A stretch of 64,000 bases of DNA from Glutamicibacter sp. JL.03c (lineage in GTDB: Bacteria > Actinomycetota > Actinomycetes > Actinomycetales > Micrococcaceae), in the NCBI RefSeq assembly GCF_025854375.1, contig NZ_CP107575.1, positions 1,612,001-1,676,000 on the forward strand. Reading direction: 5' to 3'. This document shows positions 8,144 to 17,211 of the stretch, one piece after another. Under the pieces are notes generated by a model. That model saw only the letters and a program-made list of their open reading frames with translations. It searched no databases and was not told the origin of the DNA. Each line of letters starts with the position of its first letter. Position 1 is the stretch's first letter. The translations under genes and the position numbers were made by a program.

Positions 8144-9154
8144 ATGAGCGAAACCACCAGCACCCAGATCCACCTCGCAAGCCGCCCTACCGGATGGCCC
8201 ACTGATGAAAACTTCAGCGTCGAGCATGTGGAACTCGTAGAGCTGGCCGCCGGCGAAGTACGGGTACGCAATGAATTCATTTCCGTCGACCCATACATGC
8301 GCGGGCGAATGAATGACACCCGCTCGTACGTGAAGCCATTCCAGATCGGCGAACAGATCTCCGGTGGCGCGGTAGGCCGCGTCATCGCATCCCAGGACAG
8401 CTCGCTTCCTGAAGGCACCCTTGTCCTGCACCAGCTCGGCTGGTCCGAACTGGCGCAGGGCCCGGCCGCGAACTTCAAGCAGATCCCTGATCTTCCAGGC
8501 GTGCCAAGCTCCCTGCGCCTGCATATCCTGGGCATGACCGGACTGACCGCGTACGTTGGCCTGAAGGCCATCGCCGGCCTGGTTGAAGGCGAAACCGTAT
8601 TCATCTCCGGCGCGGCAGGCGCCGTGGGCACCGCCGCCGGGCAGATCGCCAAGCTCATAGGAGCCAAGCGCGTTATCGGCTCCGCAGGCAGCGCGGAAAA
8701 GGTCGAACTGCTCACCAGCAAGTACGGCTACGACGCCGCCTTCAATTACAAGGACGGCGACGTTCGCGGCCAGCTGGCAGCTGCTGCCCCTGAAGGCATC
8801 GACGTCTTCTTCGACAACGTCGGCGGAGACCACCTCGAAGCCGCGTTGGCTGCCTTCAACGACGGCGGACGCGCAGCGCTATGCGGAGCCATCGCCAGCT
8901 ACAACACCACTGAGCCAACCCCGGGCCCGCAGAACATGGCCAACTTGATCACCCGAGGGCTGAAGCTGCAGGGCTTCACCTTGTCCAGCTACCTGAACTA
9001 CGGCGAAGAATTCTCCCAGCTCATGGGACAGTGGTTCGCAGAAGGCAAGATCGCCTATGACGAGACCATCGTTGATGGCATCGAAAACACCGTCCAGGCC
9101 TTCCTGGACATGATGGGCGGCGCAAACACCGGCAAGATGCTCGTACGCATCTAG
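8144..9154 (+). CDS. NADP-dependent medium-chain (MDR) oxidoreductase
   Basis: The 336-residue protein belongs to the zinc-free MDR group of leukotriene B4 12-hydroxydehydrogenase / curcumin reductase (CurA) type. It has 'RNEFISVDPYMRGRM' in the N-terminal catalytic domain and 'ISGAAGAVGTAAGQIAKLIG' as the NADPH-binding Rossmann motif near 150. 'FDNVGGDHLEAAL' follows near 227. Such enzymes reduce the double bond of alpha,beta-unsaturated carbonyls. With the TetR regulator this suggests a response to reactive aldehydes or quinones (inference). The start has AAGGAAAGG 11 bases upstream. Confidence 0.9.
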   Translation: MSETTSTQIHLASRPTGWPTDENFSVEHVELVELAAGEVRVRNEFISVDPYMRGRMNDTRSYVKPFQIGEQISGGAVGRVIASQDSSLPEGTLVLHQLGWSELAQGPAANFKQIPDLPGVPSSLRLHILGMTGLTAYVGLKAIAGLVEGETVFISGAAGAVGTAAGQIAKLIGAKRVIGSAGSAEKVELLTSKYGYDAAFNYKDGDVRGQLAAAAPEGIDVFFDNVGGDHLEAALAAFNDGGRAALCGAIASYNTTEPTPGPQNMANLITRGLKLQGFTLSSYLNYGEEFSQLMGQWFAEGKIAYDETIVDGIENTVQAFLDMMGGANTGKMLVRI

Positions 9155-9183
9155 TAGGGCCAAGCACGCGAGAACCAATGCTC

Positions 9184-9217
9184 GTGGGGCCAACCGGAAA
9201 TCTCCGGTTGGCCCCAC
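9184..9217 (+). terminator. Hairpin terminator after the MDR gene
   Basis: Two perfect 15-base arms (9184-9198, 9203-9217) enclose a 4-base loop. It lies between convergent genes; no T-run is obvious. Confidence 0.7.
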
Positions 9218-9251
9218 AGGCGGTTAACCCAGCGGTTGATCGCAGGGGAGT

Positions 9252-9779
9252 TTAGGCTTTGGCTCCAGCCGCTTCTGGCAATCGCACCATGCGCGCGTCA
9301 GTGATCAGCGGGGCCGTGGGGTCTTGTTCGACCAGGCCATCAAAGGCAAAGCCATTTCGCCGGTAGAACGCGATGGCGCGGGGATTCTTTTCCGCCACCC
9401 ACAGCATCGCAGGCTCATCGCCAAGTACGGCCTCCAGCAGTTGCTGGCCCGTGCCCGAGCCGTGATGGTCATTCAAGACGTACAGGTTGTAGAGCTGGCG
9501 TTCGATCCCGTCGGGGAGATGGATCGCGTCCTTGGGCAATGGCGCGGAAAAGGAGAAGCCGACCAGGCGATCCTGCCTGTCGCTAGCCACGGCAATCCGG
9601 ACTCCGGGATGGGAATCGCCAAGGAGTCTGTGCCACATGCTGATCCGCTGCTCAAGGTGCTCCGCGGTGAAGTAGCCCACTGGCAACAGCTGGCTGTACG
9701 TCTGCTTCCAGCACTCGACATGCAAGGTGGCGAGTTCTACAGCGTCCTTCGATACCGGCTTCCGTAAAGTGATGCTCAA
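9252..9779 (-). CDS. GNAT family N-acetyltransferase
   Basis: The 175-residue protein is a single GNAT domain. The acetyl-CoA loop is seen as 'HHGSGTGQQLLEAVL' (near 108-122) and the C-terminal strand as 'NPRAIAFYRRNGFAFDG'. It would transfer an acetyl group from acetyl-CoA to an amine; the substrate is unknown. The start codon is TTG and overlaps the TGA stop of the upstream UvrA-like gene (TTGA), so translation is probably coupled and the two proteins may act together, for example in tolerance of a toxic compound. Confidence 0.85.
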   Translation of the reverse strand: MSITLRKPVSKDAVELATLHVECWKQTYSQLLPVGYFTAEHLEQRISMWHRLLGDSHPGVRIAVASDRQDRLVGFSFSAPLPKDAIHLPDGIERQLYNLYVLNDHHGSGTGQQLLEAVLGDEPAMLWVAEKNPRAIAFYRRNGFAFDGLVEQDPTAPLITDARMVRLPEAAGAKA

Positions 9780-12043
9780 TTGCTGCCGCCTATATATTCG
9801 TTCAGGTGGATTCCGGTCAGGGTGCCCGAGGCGCTCAGGGCCGCGGGAGTTCCTTCAAAGACGATCTGACCGCCTTCGTGGCCGGCACCTGGCCCCAGAT
9901 CGATCACCCAGTCGGCATGAGCGACAACGGCCAAGTGGTGCTCGATGACAATGACGGTATTGCCTTCATCGACCATTTCATCGAGCAGGCCCAGCAGGTT
10001 CTGGACATCGGCCATATGCAAACCCGTGGTCGGTTCATCGAGCACGTAGGTTCCAGAGCCCTTGCCGAGGTTGATCGCGAGCTTGATGCGCTGGCGCTCG
10101 CCGCCGGAGAGCGTGCTCAGCCGCTGACCGAGCTTGAGGTATCCGAGGCCGACCTGGTTCAAGCGCTTGAGCATGGGCTTGGCCTTAGGGATCTTCAGTT
10201 GTTCCAGCGCCTCTTCCATGCTCAGATCCAATACCTCGCTGATGTTCAGCCCGTCCAAGGTGTAGTCCAATACCTCGGCGGTAAAGCGTGTGCCCTCGCA
10301 GACTTCGCAGGGAAGAGCCACCCCGGCCATCGACACCAGATCCGTATAAGTGAACCCAACGCCCTTGCAGTTCGGGCACGCGCCCTCGGAATTTGCGCTG
10401 AACAGGGCCGGCTTAACCGAATTGGCTTTGGCGAAGGCGGCACGAATCGGATCCATGATCCCGGTATACGTCGCCGGGTTGGAACGTCGCGAGCCTCGAA
10501 TGGCGCTTTGATCAACAACCGCGACATCCTCGCGCTTGGAAATCGTGGAATGAATCAGCGTGGACTTGCCCGAGCCGGCAACGCCGGTGACAGCGCACAA
10601 GACCCCGGTGGGAATATCAACATCAACCTTCTTGAGGTTATGCGTCGAAGCACCGCGGATTTCCAAAGCGCCGGTCGCCGACCGGGTTTCGGTCTTGAGG
10701 GGAACACGGCTGGAGAAGTGCTGGCCGGTAAGAGAGCCGCTGTCCAGCAACCCTGGGACGTTTCCGCTGTAGCACAGGGTTCCACCATGGGTTCCAGCTC
10801 CCGGACCCAAGTCGACCACGTGGTCGGCGATCTTGATGACCTCGGGCTTATGCTCCACGACGAGCACGGTATTGCCCTTGTCCCGCAGGTTGGCCAGCAG
10901 TCCATTCATCCGCTGGATATCGTGCGGATGCAGCCCCACCGTGGGCTCGTCAAAGACGTAGGTGACGTCCGAGAGTGCGCTGCCCAGATGCCGGATCATC
11001 TTCACGCGCTGGGCCTCGCCGCCGGAGAGCGTGCCGGAAGGGCGATCAAGCGAAAGATATCCCAAACCCAATTCCACCATTGAAGTGAGCACCGCCCTGA
11101 GATTCGCAATCAAGGGAGCGGCATCGGCAATCGTGATCTTCGCCAGTTCATCGACAAGTTCCGAGACCTGCATGGAAGTCATATCGGCAATACCCAAAGA
11201 ATTGATCTGCGAGGCACGCGCTTTGTCGCCCAACCGGGAGCCTCCACAAGCCGCACACGGCGCTGTGGTTGAGATGCGTTCGATCCATTCCCGGATGTGG
11301 GCCTGCTTGATTTCCCTGCCGGAGAGGATGTAGTTGGACTTGATGCGGGTGATCAGCCCGGAGTAGCTCATGTTGGCGCCATTGAGCTTGACCTTGCCGT
11401 CTTGTGCATAGAGCAACCGGTCCAGCATCTCTTGCGGCATGTCTTTGAGCTTGACCTCCAGATCCGCTTGCGTGCCAGCCGTTAGGGTCTGCCAAAGCCA
11501 CGCGCCGGGGGCGAAGTTCGGCGCCTTGATGGCGCCTTCGTTCAACGTCTTGTCCCAGTCGAGCAATTCATCCAGATCGATGCTGGCCTCGGTGCCAAAG
11601 CCTTCGCACATCGAACAGGCGCCCTGTCCGAGATTAAACGAGTAGGCACCGGCTCCTCCTGCGCTCGGAACTGAATAGCGCGAGAACAGTACGCGCAAAA
11701 GCGAATAGGCATCGGTGGCCGTGCCTACGGTGGAACGCGAGTTGGAACCCATGCGCTCCTGGTCAACGACGATCGCTGCCGACAAATTCTCCAGAACCTC
11801 GACATCGGGTCGCGGCATCGATGGCATGAAGGTTTGGATGAACGACGTGTATGTTTCGTTGATCAAGCGCTGCGACTCAGCGGCAATGGTCCCGAAGACC
11901 AATGATGACTTCCCGGAACCTGAAACACCGGTGAAGGCCGTGATGCGGCGCTTGGGAATGTCAAGGTCGATGCCCTTGAGGTTGTTTTCCCTCGCTTGAC
12001 GGACTCGAATCATGTCATGGGTGTCGGCAGGATGCTGGTTCAT
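9776..12043 (-). CDS. UvrA-like ABC ATPase (DrrC / UvrA2 type)
   Basis: The 755-residue protein has the whole UvrA layout in a shortened form. It has two Walker A motifs ('GVSGSGKSS' near 39 and 'GVAGSGKST'), two ABC signatures ('LSGGEAQRVK', 'LSGGERQRIK') and the CxxC zinc-finger pairs ('CSMCEG', 'CAACGG', 'CPNCKG', 'CEVCEG'). Housekeeping UvrA is about 940-970 residues, so this is the shorter class that includes the daunorubicin-resistance protein DrrC. The role is DNA damage or drug-bound DNA recognition; the specific lesion is unknown. The ATG at 12043 is chosen because it matches the family start and has TAATGT 7 bases upstream, fitting a leaderless transcript; no Shine-Dalgarno is present. 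The 3' end overlaps the GNAT gene. Confidence 0.88.
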   Translation of the reverse strand: MNQHPADTHDMIRVRQARENNLKGIDLDIPKRRITAFTGVSGSGKSSLVFGTIAAESQRLINETYTSFIQTFMPSMPRPDVEVLENLSAAIVVDQERMGSNSRSTVGTATDAYSLLRVLFSRYSVPSAGGAGAYSFNLGQGACSMCEGFGTEASIDLDELLDWDKTLNEGAIKAPNFAPGAWLWQTLTAGTQADLEVKLKDMPQEMLDRLLYAQDGKVKLNGANMSYSGLITRIKSNYILSGREIKQAHIREWIERISTTAPCAACGGSRLGDKARASQINSLGIADMTSMQVSELVDELAKITIADAAPLIANLRAVLTSMVELGLGYLSLDRPSGTLSGGEAQRVKMIRHLGSALSDVTYVFDEPTVGLHPHDIQRMNGLLANLRDKGNTVLVVEHKPEVIKIADHVVDLGPGAGTHGGTLCYSGNVPGLLDSGSLTGQHFSSRVPLKTETRSATGALEIRGASTHNLKKVDVDIPTGVLCAVTGVAGSGKSTLIHSTISKREDVAVVDQSAIRGSRRSNPATYTGIMDPIRAAFAKANSVKPALFSANSEGACPNCKGVGFTYTDLVSMAGVALPCEVCEGTRFTAEVLDYTLDGLNISEVLDLSMEEALEQLKIPKAKPMLKRLNQVGLGYLKLGQRLSTLSGGERQRIKLAINLGKGSGTYVLDEPTTGLHMADVQNLLGLLDEMVDEGNTVIVIEHHLAVVAHADWVIDLGPGAGHEGGQIVFEGTPAALSASGTLTGIHLNEYIGGSN

Positions 12044-12464
12044 AATGCCAACATTACTAATTGGCAGGCCTCGCGGGTACTGCTGATGGTGAGGGATCTC
12101 CATGCCGGGGCGGGTTTCGCGCTGCATGGGGGTGATGGCAAGGCGCTCGCCGTGAGGCAGGTGAGGCCAGCAGGCTCGATGCAAGTGGATTAATTGCTTA
12201 ATTCTGCAAAAGCGGCGGAAGTGGGACAATGATGCAATTATTCTGCAGAGGCCGCAGTCAGCGCCAGCGCGCCGAAGATTTCCGAGGTTCGGCTTGGGAA
12301 TGATGGGAAATATTCGATAAGCAGCGCTATTCTCGGAATTCCCTAGCGATTCACAGTATTTCAAGCTTGCCTGATGTCGCATTATCATTATCGAGGCGTG
12401 TGCTGCGACACATTAGTAGCATTACGACTGAACGCTGTCTTCTCCAACCACCAAAAGGACCTTC
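12044..12464. other. Intergenic region between UvrA-like gene and symporter
   Basis: About 420 bases with divergent promoters. The minus-strand frame of the UvrA-like gene stays open through most of it, but the extra residues look random and lack family similarity. The symporter has an AAAGGA ribosome site about 8 bases before its ATG. I see no RNA gene or repeat here. Confidence 0.5.
12051..12056 (-). promoter_or_regulatory. -10 box (TAATGT) of the UvrA-like gene, leaderless type
   Basis: Read on the minus strand, TAATGT is followed by 7 bases and then the ATG at 12043. No Shine-Dalgarno is present. Confidence 0.45.
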
Positions 12465-13745
12465 ATGAAGCTGCTGAAATCCATTCCCTTGCTTGGCTGG
12501 GTGCTTGTCGCCATCATCCTGGGCGTCTTATTGGGCCCCGTCATGCCTGCATGGTTGGGAAGCCTGTTCCTGACCTACAATTCGATTTTCTCGGGCTTCC
12601 TGAGCTTCGTGGTTCCGCTGATTATCTTTGGTCTCGTGGCCCCCGCGATTGCCGAGCTGGGTAAAGGCGCCGGCAAATGGCTTGGCATCACCGCAGTGAT
12701 TGCCTACGGTTCGACCATTTTCGCAGGCCTTCTTGCGTACTTCGTAAGCCGCTGGCTCTTTACCCAGTCGTTGTCCGGCGGCGGGTTGGAAGCCATCGGT
12801 GAAGGGGAAGGGTCCGGATTCGAGCCTTTTGTCACCCTTGCGTCCAGCGCCGGGGATTCAGCCACTGAAATTGTCCTTCCGCCTGCCTTGGATGTGATGA
12901 CAGCTCTGGTCTTGGCCTTCATTCTGGGCCTGGGCCTGACCGCGTTCCGATCCAAAGTCCTTTTCCGCGGCGTAGTTGAGTTCCGAACCGTCATTGAGCT
13001 CGTGATTCGTCGCGTTGTCGTCCCAGCGTTGCCCTTGTTCATCTTCGGCATTTTCATGGATCTTTCGGCCAGTGGCAGTGCCATTACCGTGGTCACCAAA
13101 TTCCTGCTGGTTGCCGTGGTGTCATTCGCCTTGACCCTCGTGGTGCTGCTCATCCAGTACTCGATTGCCGGTGCGATGAACAAGCGCAATCCATTGTCAG
13201 CCTTGTGGGGAATGCGCGATGCGTACTTCACCGCCCTTGGTACCTCGTCATCGGCAGCGACGATTCCGGTCACGCTTGCTTCGGCCAAGAAGAACGGCGT
13301 CTCTGATGCTGTGGCCGGATTTGTAGTTCCCCTGTGTGCGACCATTCACCTCTCGGGATCGATGGTGAAAATCACCTGCTTCTCGATCGCAGTTCTGCTG
13401 CTCACTGGTGGTGATGTCAATTTCGGGGCGTACTTCCCATTCATCCTGATGCTCGGCGTCATGATGATTGCCGCTCCGGGTGTTCCCGGCGGCGCCATTG
13501 CCGCGGCTGCCGGCCTGCTGGGCCAGATGCTCGGTTTCGGAGAGGTGGAAGTTGGACTCATGTTCGCCGCTTACATCGCGCTTGATAGCTTCGGTACCGC
13601 CACCAACGTGACGGGTGATGGCGCGGTGGCAATGATCATGCAGAAGCTGACCAAGGGCAAGCTCGGCTCCCAGCCGCAGAGCGAGGACGACGAAATCGTT
13701 GAACTGGCCGATGGCAGCAAGACTGCTCACCAGCTAGGCGAGTAG
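12465..13745 (+). CDS. Dicarboxylate/amino acid:cation symporter (DAACS family)
   Basis: The 426-residue integral membrane protein has the architecture of GltP/DctA/SstT carriers: N-terminal helices with 'SFVVPLIIFGLVAPAIAEL', the serine-rich re-entrant loop 'GTSSSAATIPVTL' near 259, and 'HLSGSMVKITCFSIA' and 'FGTATNVTGDGAVAMI' in the C-terminal transport core. It imports glutamate, aspartate or C4-dicarboxylates with Na+ or H+. The exact substrate cannot be read; the NVTGD motif in helix 8 suggests an amino-acid type carrier. It stands alone, with its own terminator. Confidence 0.92.
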   Translation: MKLLKSIPLLGWVLVAIILGVLLGPVMPAWLGSLFLTYNSIFSGFLSFVVPLIIFGLVAPAIAELGKGAGKWLGITAVIAYGSTIFAGLLAYFVSRWLFTQSLSGGGLEAIGEGEGSGFEPFVTLASSAGDSATEIVLPPALDVMTALVLAFILGLGLTAFRSKVLFRGVVEFRTVIELVIRRVVVPALPLFIFGIFMDLSASGSAITVVTKFLLVAVVSFALTLVVLLIQYSIAGAMNKRNPLSALWGMRDAYFTALGTSSSAATIPVTLASAKKNGVSDAVAGFVVPLCATIHLSGSMVKITCFSIAVLLLTGGDVNFGAYFPFILMLGVMMIAAPGVPGGAIAAAAGLLGQMLGFGEVEVGLMFAAYIALDSFGTATNVTGDGAVAMIMQKLTKGKLGSQPQSEDDEIVELADGSKTAHQLGE

Positions 13746-13756
13746 AGCCTTAATGC

Positions 13757-13792
13757 ACGAATGGCCGATGGGAACATCGGCCATTCGTTTTT
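13757..13792 (+). terminator. Rho-independent terminator after the symporter
   Basis: Perfect 14-base arms (13757-13770, 13775-13788) with a GGAA loop are followed by TTTT. It separates the symporter from convergent cysE. Confidence 0.9.
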
Positions 13793-13806
13793 GGGCTGAA
13801 CCTGAA

Positions 13807-14391
13807 TCAGATCCACATCGCTGGATCGATGTACTCGGCAGGGTCGACAGCCGGCTTGCGCTCTTCAGGCTTGCGTGGACGATTCTGCGCAGGGATTCCG
13901 GTGACGATGGATCCCTCCGGGGCGTCCTTGACCACCACGGCGTTGGCGCCGATTGCTGAGTCAGCACCAATCACGATGGGGCCAAGCACCTTGGCCCCGG
14001 CGCCGATAACTACGCGGTCGCCGATGGTCGGGTGACGCTTGACCTTGGCCAGGGACCGTCCGCCGAGGGTCACCCCGTGATACAGCATGACGTCGTCGCC
14101 GATTTCTGCAGTTTCGCCGATGACGATGCCCATGCCGTGGTCGATGAAGAAGCGGCGGCCGATGGTGGCGCCAGGATGGATCTCGATGCCCGTGAGTGCG
14201 CGGGTGGCCTGGGACAGGAGTCGGGCGGGCCATTTCAGGGATGGATTTTGCCACATCTTGTGAGCCAACCGGTGCATCCAGATGGCATGCAACCCGGAAT
14301 ACACGAAAAAGTTTTCGGTATCGCTGCGTGCCGCAGGATCATGCTGTCGAGCTGTGGCCAGGTCTTCACGCAGCCGGGAGAAAAAACTCAT
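13807..14391 (-). CDS. cysE: Serine O-acetyltransferase
   Basis: The enzyme makes O-acetylserine from serine and acetyl-CoA, the first step of cysteine synthesis. The 194-residue protein is the short (EpsC-like) form. It has the N-terminal helical domain with '[13 protein letters not shown]' and a left-handed beta-helix with '[29 protein letters not shown]' and '[22 protein letters not shown]' hexapeptide repeats. It lies downstream of cysK in the same direction, 142 bases away, and the two products would form the cysteine synthase complex. AAGG is 8 bases before the ATG. Confidence 0.95.
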   Translation of the reverse strand: MSFFSRLREDLATARQHDPAARSDTENFFVYSGLHAIWMHRLAHKMWQNPSLKWPARLLSQATRALTGIEIHPGATIGRRFFIDHGMGIVIGETAEIGDDVMLYHGVTLGGRSLAKVKRHPTIGDRVVIGAGAKVLGPIVIGADSAIGANAVVVKDAPEGSIVTGIPAQNRPRKPEERKPAVDPAEYIDPAMWI

Positions 14392-14448
14392 GAATACTAC
14401 CTTAGGGTTTACGTTTCGCTGTGGTGGAATCGTCTGACGTCACACAGC

Positions 14449-14511
14449 AAATCGGCACGAGCCGCACCGATTTGGGCCTCTATTAGACCCAACGGTGGCT
14501 CGCGCCGATTT
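14449..14511. terminator. Large imperfect hairpin between cysK and cysE
   Basis: The outer arms AAATCGGC..CGAGCC (from 14449) and GGCTCG..GCCGATTT (to 14511) pair with a few bulges over about 24 bases. On the minus strand it lies just after cysK. It may be a terminator or an attenuator lowering cysE expression; no strong T-run follows. Confidence 0.5.
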
Positions 14512-14533
14512 ATTCTAGATTGCCGAAACTAAT

Positions 14534-15469
14534 TTAGCCGCGGATGTCATCAAACAGCAGGGTGGAGATGTAGCGCTCACCGAAGTCGGGAATGATGGCA
14601 ACGATCTGCTTGCCGGCATTCTCTTCGCGAGCAGCGATCTGCAGTGCGCCCCAAACAGCGGCACCGGCAGAGATGCCACCGAGAATGCCTTCCTTGACGC
14701 CCAACGAGCGCGCGGTGGAGACCGAGTCTTCGATGCTTGCATCAAGAACTTCGTCGTACAGATCGGTATCGAGAACCTCTGGGATGAAGTTTGCGCCCAG
14801 GCCTTGGATCTTGTGCGGGCCTGGCTTGCCGCCATTGAGGATTGGCGAATCCTTTGGCTCAACAGCGACGATCTTCAGGTTGGGGTTCTTGTCCTTCAGG
14901 TAGCGGCCAGCACCGGTAATGGTGCCGCCGGTGCCGATACCGGCAACGAGGATGTCGATCTTGCCTTCGGTGTCGTCCCAGATTTCAGGGCCGGTGGTAT
15001 CCGAGTGGATTTGGGGGTTGGCGGTGTTGGCGAATTGCTGTGCCCAGACGGCGTTGTCAGAAGTTGCGACGATCTCCTTGGCCTTCTCCACGGCTCCACG
15101 CATGCCATCGGCACCCGGGGTCAGCACGATCTCGGCACCGAAAGCGCGGAGCATGACACGACGTTCGGTGGACATGGTTTCAGGCATAGTCAAGATGACT
15201 TTGTAACCGCGAGCAGCGCCGACCATGGCCAGGGCGATACCGGTGTTGCCGGAGGTGCCTTCGACGATGGTGCCGCCTGGCTTCAGCGCGCCGGACTTCT
15301 CGGCGGCGTCAACGATTGCAACACCGATGCGGTCCTTGACGGAGTTGGCTGGGTTGTAGAATTCCAGCTTTACGGCGATGTTGCCGGCCAAGCCCTCATC
15401 GAGTCGGTTCAGCTTCACCAGCGGGGTGCGGCCGATAACTTCGGTGACGTTGTTGTAAATCTTGCCCAT
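14534..15469 (-). CDS. cysK: Cysteine synthase A (O-acetylserine sulfhydrylase)
   Basis: This PLP enzyme converts O-acetylserine and sulfide to cysteine. The 311 residues match the family. The PLP lysine lies in 'NPANSVKDR' (K45), the phosphate-binding loop is 'EGTSGNTGIALAM' near 69, 'GTGGTITGAGRYLK' follows, and 'GGISAGAA' is near the C-terminus. AAGGA lies about 11 bases before the ATG. A possible promoter in the 128-base leader has TTGACG near 15594 and GGATAC 18 bases on. The gene is followed by cysE. Confidence 0.96.
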   Translation of the reverse strand: MGKIYNNVTEVIGRTPLVKLNRLDEGLAGNIAVKLEFYNPANSVKDRIGVAIVDAAEKSGALKPGGTIVEGTSGNTGIALAMVGAARGYKVILTMPETMSTERRVMLRAFGAEIVLTPGADGMRGAVEKAKEIVATSDNAVWAQQFANTANPQIHSDTTGPEIWDDTEGKIDILVAGIGTGGTITGAGRYLKDKNPNLKIVAVEPKDSPILNGGKPGPHKIQGLGANFIPEVLDTDLYDEVLDASIEDSVSTARSLGVKEGILGGISAGAAVWGALQIAAREENAGKQIVAIIPDFGERYISTLLFDDIRG

Positions 15470-15597
15470 CTTCTATGCAGTCCTTACGTGACTCATTGCG
15501 GCCGCGATTGCTGGCGGCGAGTTACTTGCAGATGACCGGCTCAATGGCGCGGACACCTTGGAGGTTCGTATCCAACCCTAGTAGGCGATTCGTCAAC

Positions 15598-16218
15598 CTA
15601 GGCTTCATTTAGCCATTGAGCGTAATATTTCCTGACCTTTGCGAGTTTCGGGTCAATAATCACGCGACAATATCCGACATCTTGGTTCGCGGAGTAATAA
15701 TCCTGGTGTATTTGCTCCGCCAGGTAGAAATCTTTGGACTCTTCTATGGTGGTGACGATCGGATTAGGGTATAAAGGCCCGAATTTTTCCATGGACGCAG
15801 TAAACAGCTTGCGTTGCTGGTCGTCGAGCGGGAACATCGCCGAACGATACTGGGTGCCCACGTCGTACCCCTGGCGGTTGAGCGTCGTGGGGTCATGAAC
15901 GGTGAAGAACATGTCCAAGATGACTTCGGCTGGCACAACCTGTGGGTCAAAGATGACGGCGACGCCTTCGGCATGGCCGGTCGTTCCGGTGCACACCTGC
16001 CGATAGTCGGGATTGCTGGTGTGTCCGCCGATGTATCCGGAGATCACTGCGTGAACGCCGCGGGTGCGCTGGTAGACCGCATCCAGGCACCAGAAGCAAC
16101 CTCCCGCCAAGACGAAAGTTGTCAGCTCGGTCTCTTCAAGCTGCAGCGTTGGACTGAATTGATGTGGTGATTGAAGGCTGAGAATACTCACATAGTTCAT
16201 AACGATGCGGCGTTGCAT
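15598..16218 (-). CDS. msrA: Peptide-methionine (S)-S-oxide reductase
   Basis: MsrA reduces methionine sulfoxide in proteins and repairs oxidative damage. The catalytic motif 'GGCFWC' (C41 and C44 in this reading) and 'SGYIGGHTSNPDYRQVCTG' are clear, followed by 'GHAEGVAV' and 'LNRQGYDVGTQYRS'. The start is uncertain: the first 30 or so residues have no family match and most MsrA proteins begin a few residues before the catalytic motif. A TTGACA -35-like box (16235-16240, minus strand) overlaps the promoter of the divergent Nif3 gene. The two genes' promoters overlap. Confidence 0.93.
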   Translation of the reverse strand: MQRRIVMNYVSILSLQSPHQFSPTLQLEETELTTFVLAGGCFWCLDAVYQRTRGVHAVISGYIGGHTSNPDYRQVCTGTTGHAEGVAVIFDPQVVPAEVILDMFFTVHDPTTLNRQGYDVGTQYRSAMFPLDDQQRKLFTASMEKFGPLYPNPIVTTIEESKDFYLAEQIHQDYYSANQDVGYCRVIIDPKLAKVRKYYAQWLNEA

Positions 16219-16244
16219 TCTGTTCCATCCCTATTGTCAACGCG

Positions 16245-16250
16245 TAGGGT
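16245..16250 (+). promoter_or_regulatory. -10 box (TAGGGT) of the Nif3-like gene, leaderless type
   Basis: TAGGGT lies exactly 7 bases before the ATG at 16258, so transcription would start at the A of the ATG. Confidence 0.5.
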
Positions 16251-16257
16251 GGTGCAT

Positions 16258-17211
16258 ATGCAGAGCAAGGCAAACAACTCGCAAGAACCGGGGAAGAAGA
16301 CCCCAACCCCGGACGCTGCTGCGCTTAAGCCCGTGACCGAAGATGACGCGAAGCCGACGGAAGATGCAACCTCCCCGGCACCAACCACCTTGGGTAACGT
16401 CCTTGAAGCAGTGGAAGAGCTTTGGCCCCATTCCTTAGCTGAGGACTGGGACGCCGTAGGGCTAGTAACCGGACGTACCGGCCAGCAGGTTTCGAAAGTC
16501 GTCATGGCAGTGGATCCGACCCTGGAGGTGATTGAAGATGCGATCGAGCGTGGGGCCGATCTGCTGATCACTCACCACCCGCTGCTCTTGCGCGGAGTCA
16601 CCCAGGTGGCTGGCACGAGCTTCAAAGGCGAAGCGATCCACCGACTCATCGAGACCGGTACCGCATTATTAACCGCGCATACCAACGCGGATAGTGCCAT
16701 CGGGGGAGTCAATGACGCATTGGCCGACGCCTTCGGGCTCAAGGAGTGCGTTCCGCTGGTTGATTCCAAGGACGGCCTGCCTGAGGAAGGATTGGGGCGT
16801 GTGGGTTTCCTTGAGAAGCCTATGAAACTCGAAGACTTCGCGGAACGTGTTTACACCGTGCTTCCTGCAGTTGCCGGTGGCGTTCGAGTTGCTGGAGACC
16901 GCACCGGGATTATCCGCAAGGTCGCGTTATGCGGCGGCGCTGGCGATTCGCTCTTTGACGCAGTGCGCTCGCACCAAGCGGACGTGTACGTCACGGCAGA
17001 TTTGCGCCACCACCCGGCGAGCGAAGCACGCGAAGCAGCCAATGGCGGGTTCCCGTACCTTATCGATGTATCTCACTTTGCCTCCGAGTGGGTGTGGCTA
17101 TCGGCGGGAGCCCGCGCCTTGGGGAACGTGCTCAATGATTTGGGTCATCCGGTGGAGATTGAGATTTCGCAAATCAACTCGGATCCTTGGGATTTCGTCC
17201 TGACTCCATAG
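16258..17211 (+). CDS. Nif3-like dinuclear metal centre protein
   Basis: The 317-residue protein belongs to the Nif3/YbgI (DUF34) family, which folds into a toroid with a two-metal site; some members act as GTP cyclohydrolase I type 2, but the role is not settled. The metal ligands are seen in 'LLITHHPLLLRGV' and 'HTNADSAIGGVNDAL', and near the C-terminus in 'DLRHHPASEA' and 'DVSHFASEW'. Residues 1-45 are a low-complexity Pro/Glu/Lys/Thr stretch before the domain. The ATG at 16258 is preferred over the one at 16171 because a -10 box lies 7 bases upstream and the extra residues would overlap msrA. Confidence 0.9.
   Translation: MQSKANNSQEPGKKTPTPDAAALKPVTEDDAKPTEDATSPAPTTLGNVLEAVEELWPHSLAEDWDAVGLVTGRTGQQVSKVVMAVDPTLEVIEDAIERGADLLITHHPLLLRGVTQVAGTSFKGEAIHRLIETGTALLTAHTNADSAIGGVNDALADAFGLKECVPLVDSKDGLPEEGLGRVGFLEKPMKLEDFAERVYTVLPAVAGGVRVAGDRTGIIRKVALCGGAGDSLFDAVRSHQADVYVTADLRHHPASEAREAANGGFPYLIDVSHFASEWVWLSAGARALGNVLNDLGHPVEIEISQINSDPWDFVLTP

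Noticed and set aside
12044-12388. The 115-codon extension of the UvrA-like frame
   Set aside because: It reads like random sequence, and a -10 box 7 bases before the ATG at 12043 fits a later start.
15470-15597. A possible leader peptide before cysK, ending 2 bases before its start
   Set aside because: A 27-codon frame from a GTG exists but has no cysteine codon run, so there is no sign of cysteine-sensing attenuation; could be chance.
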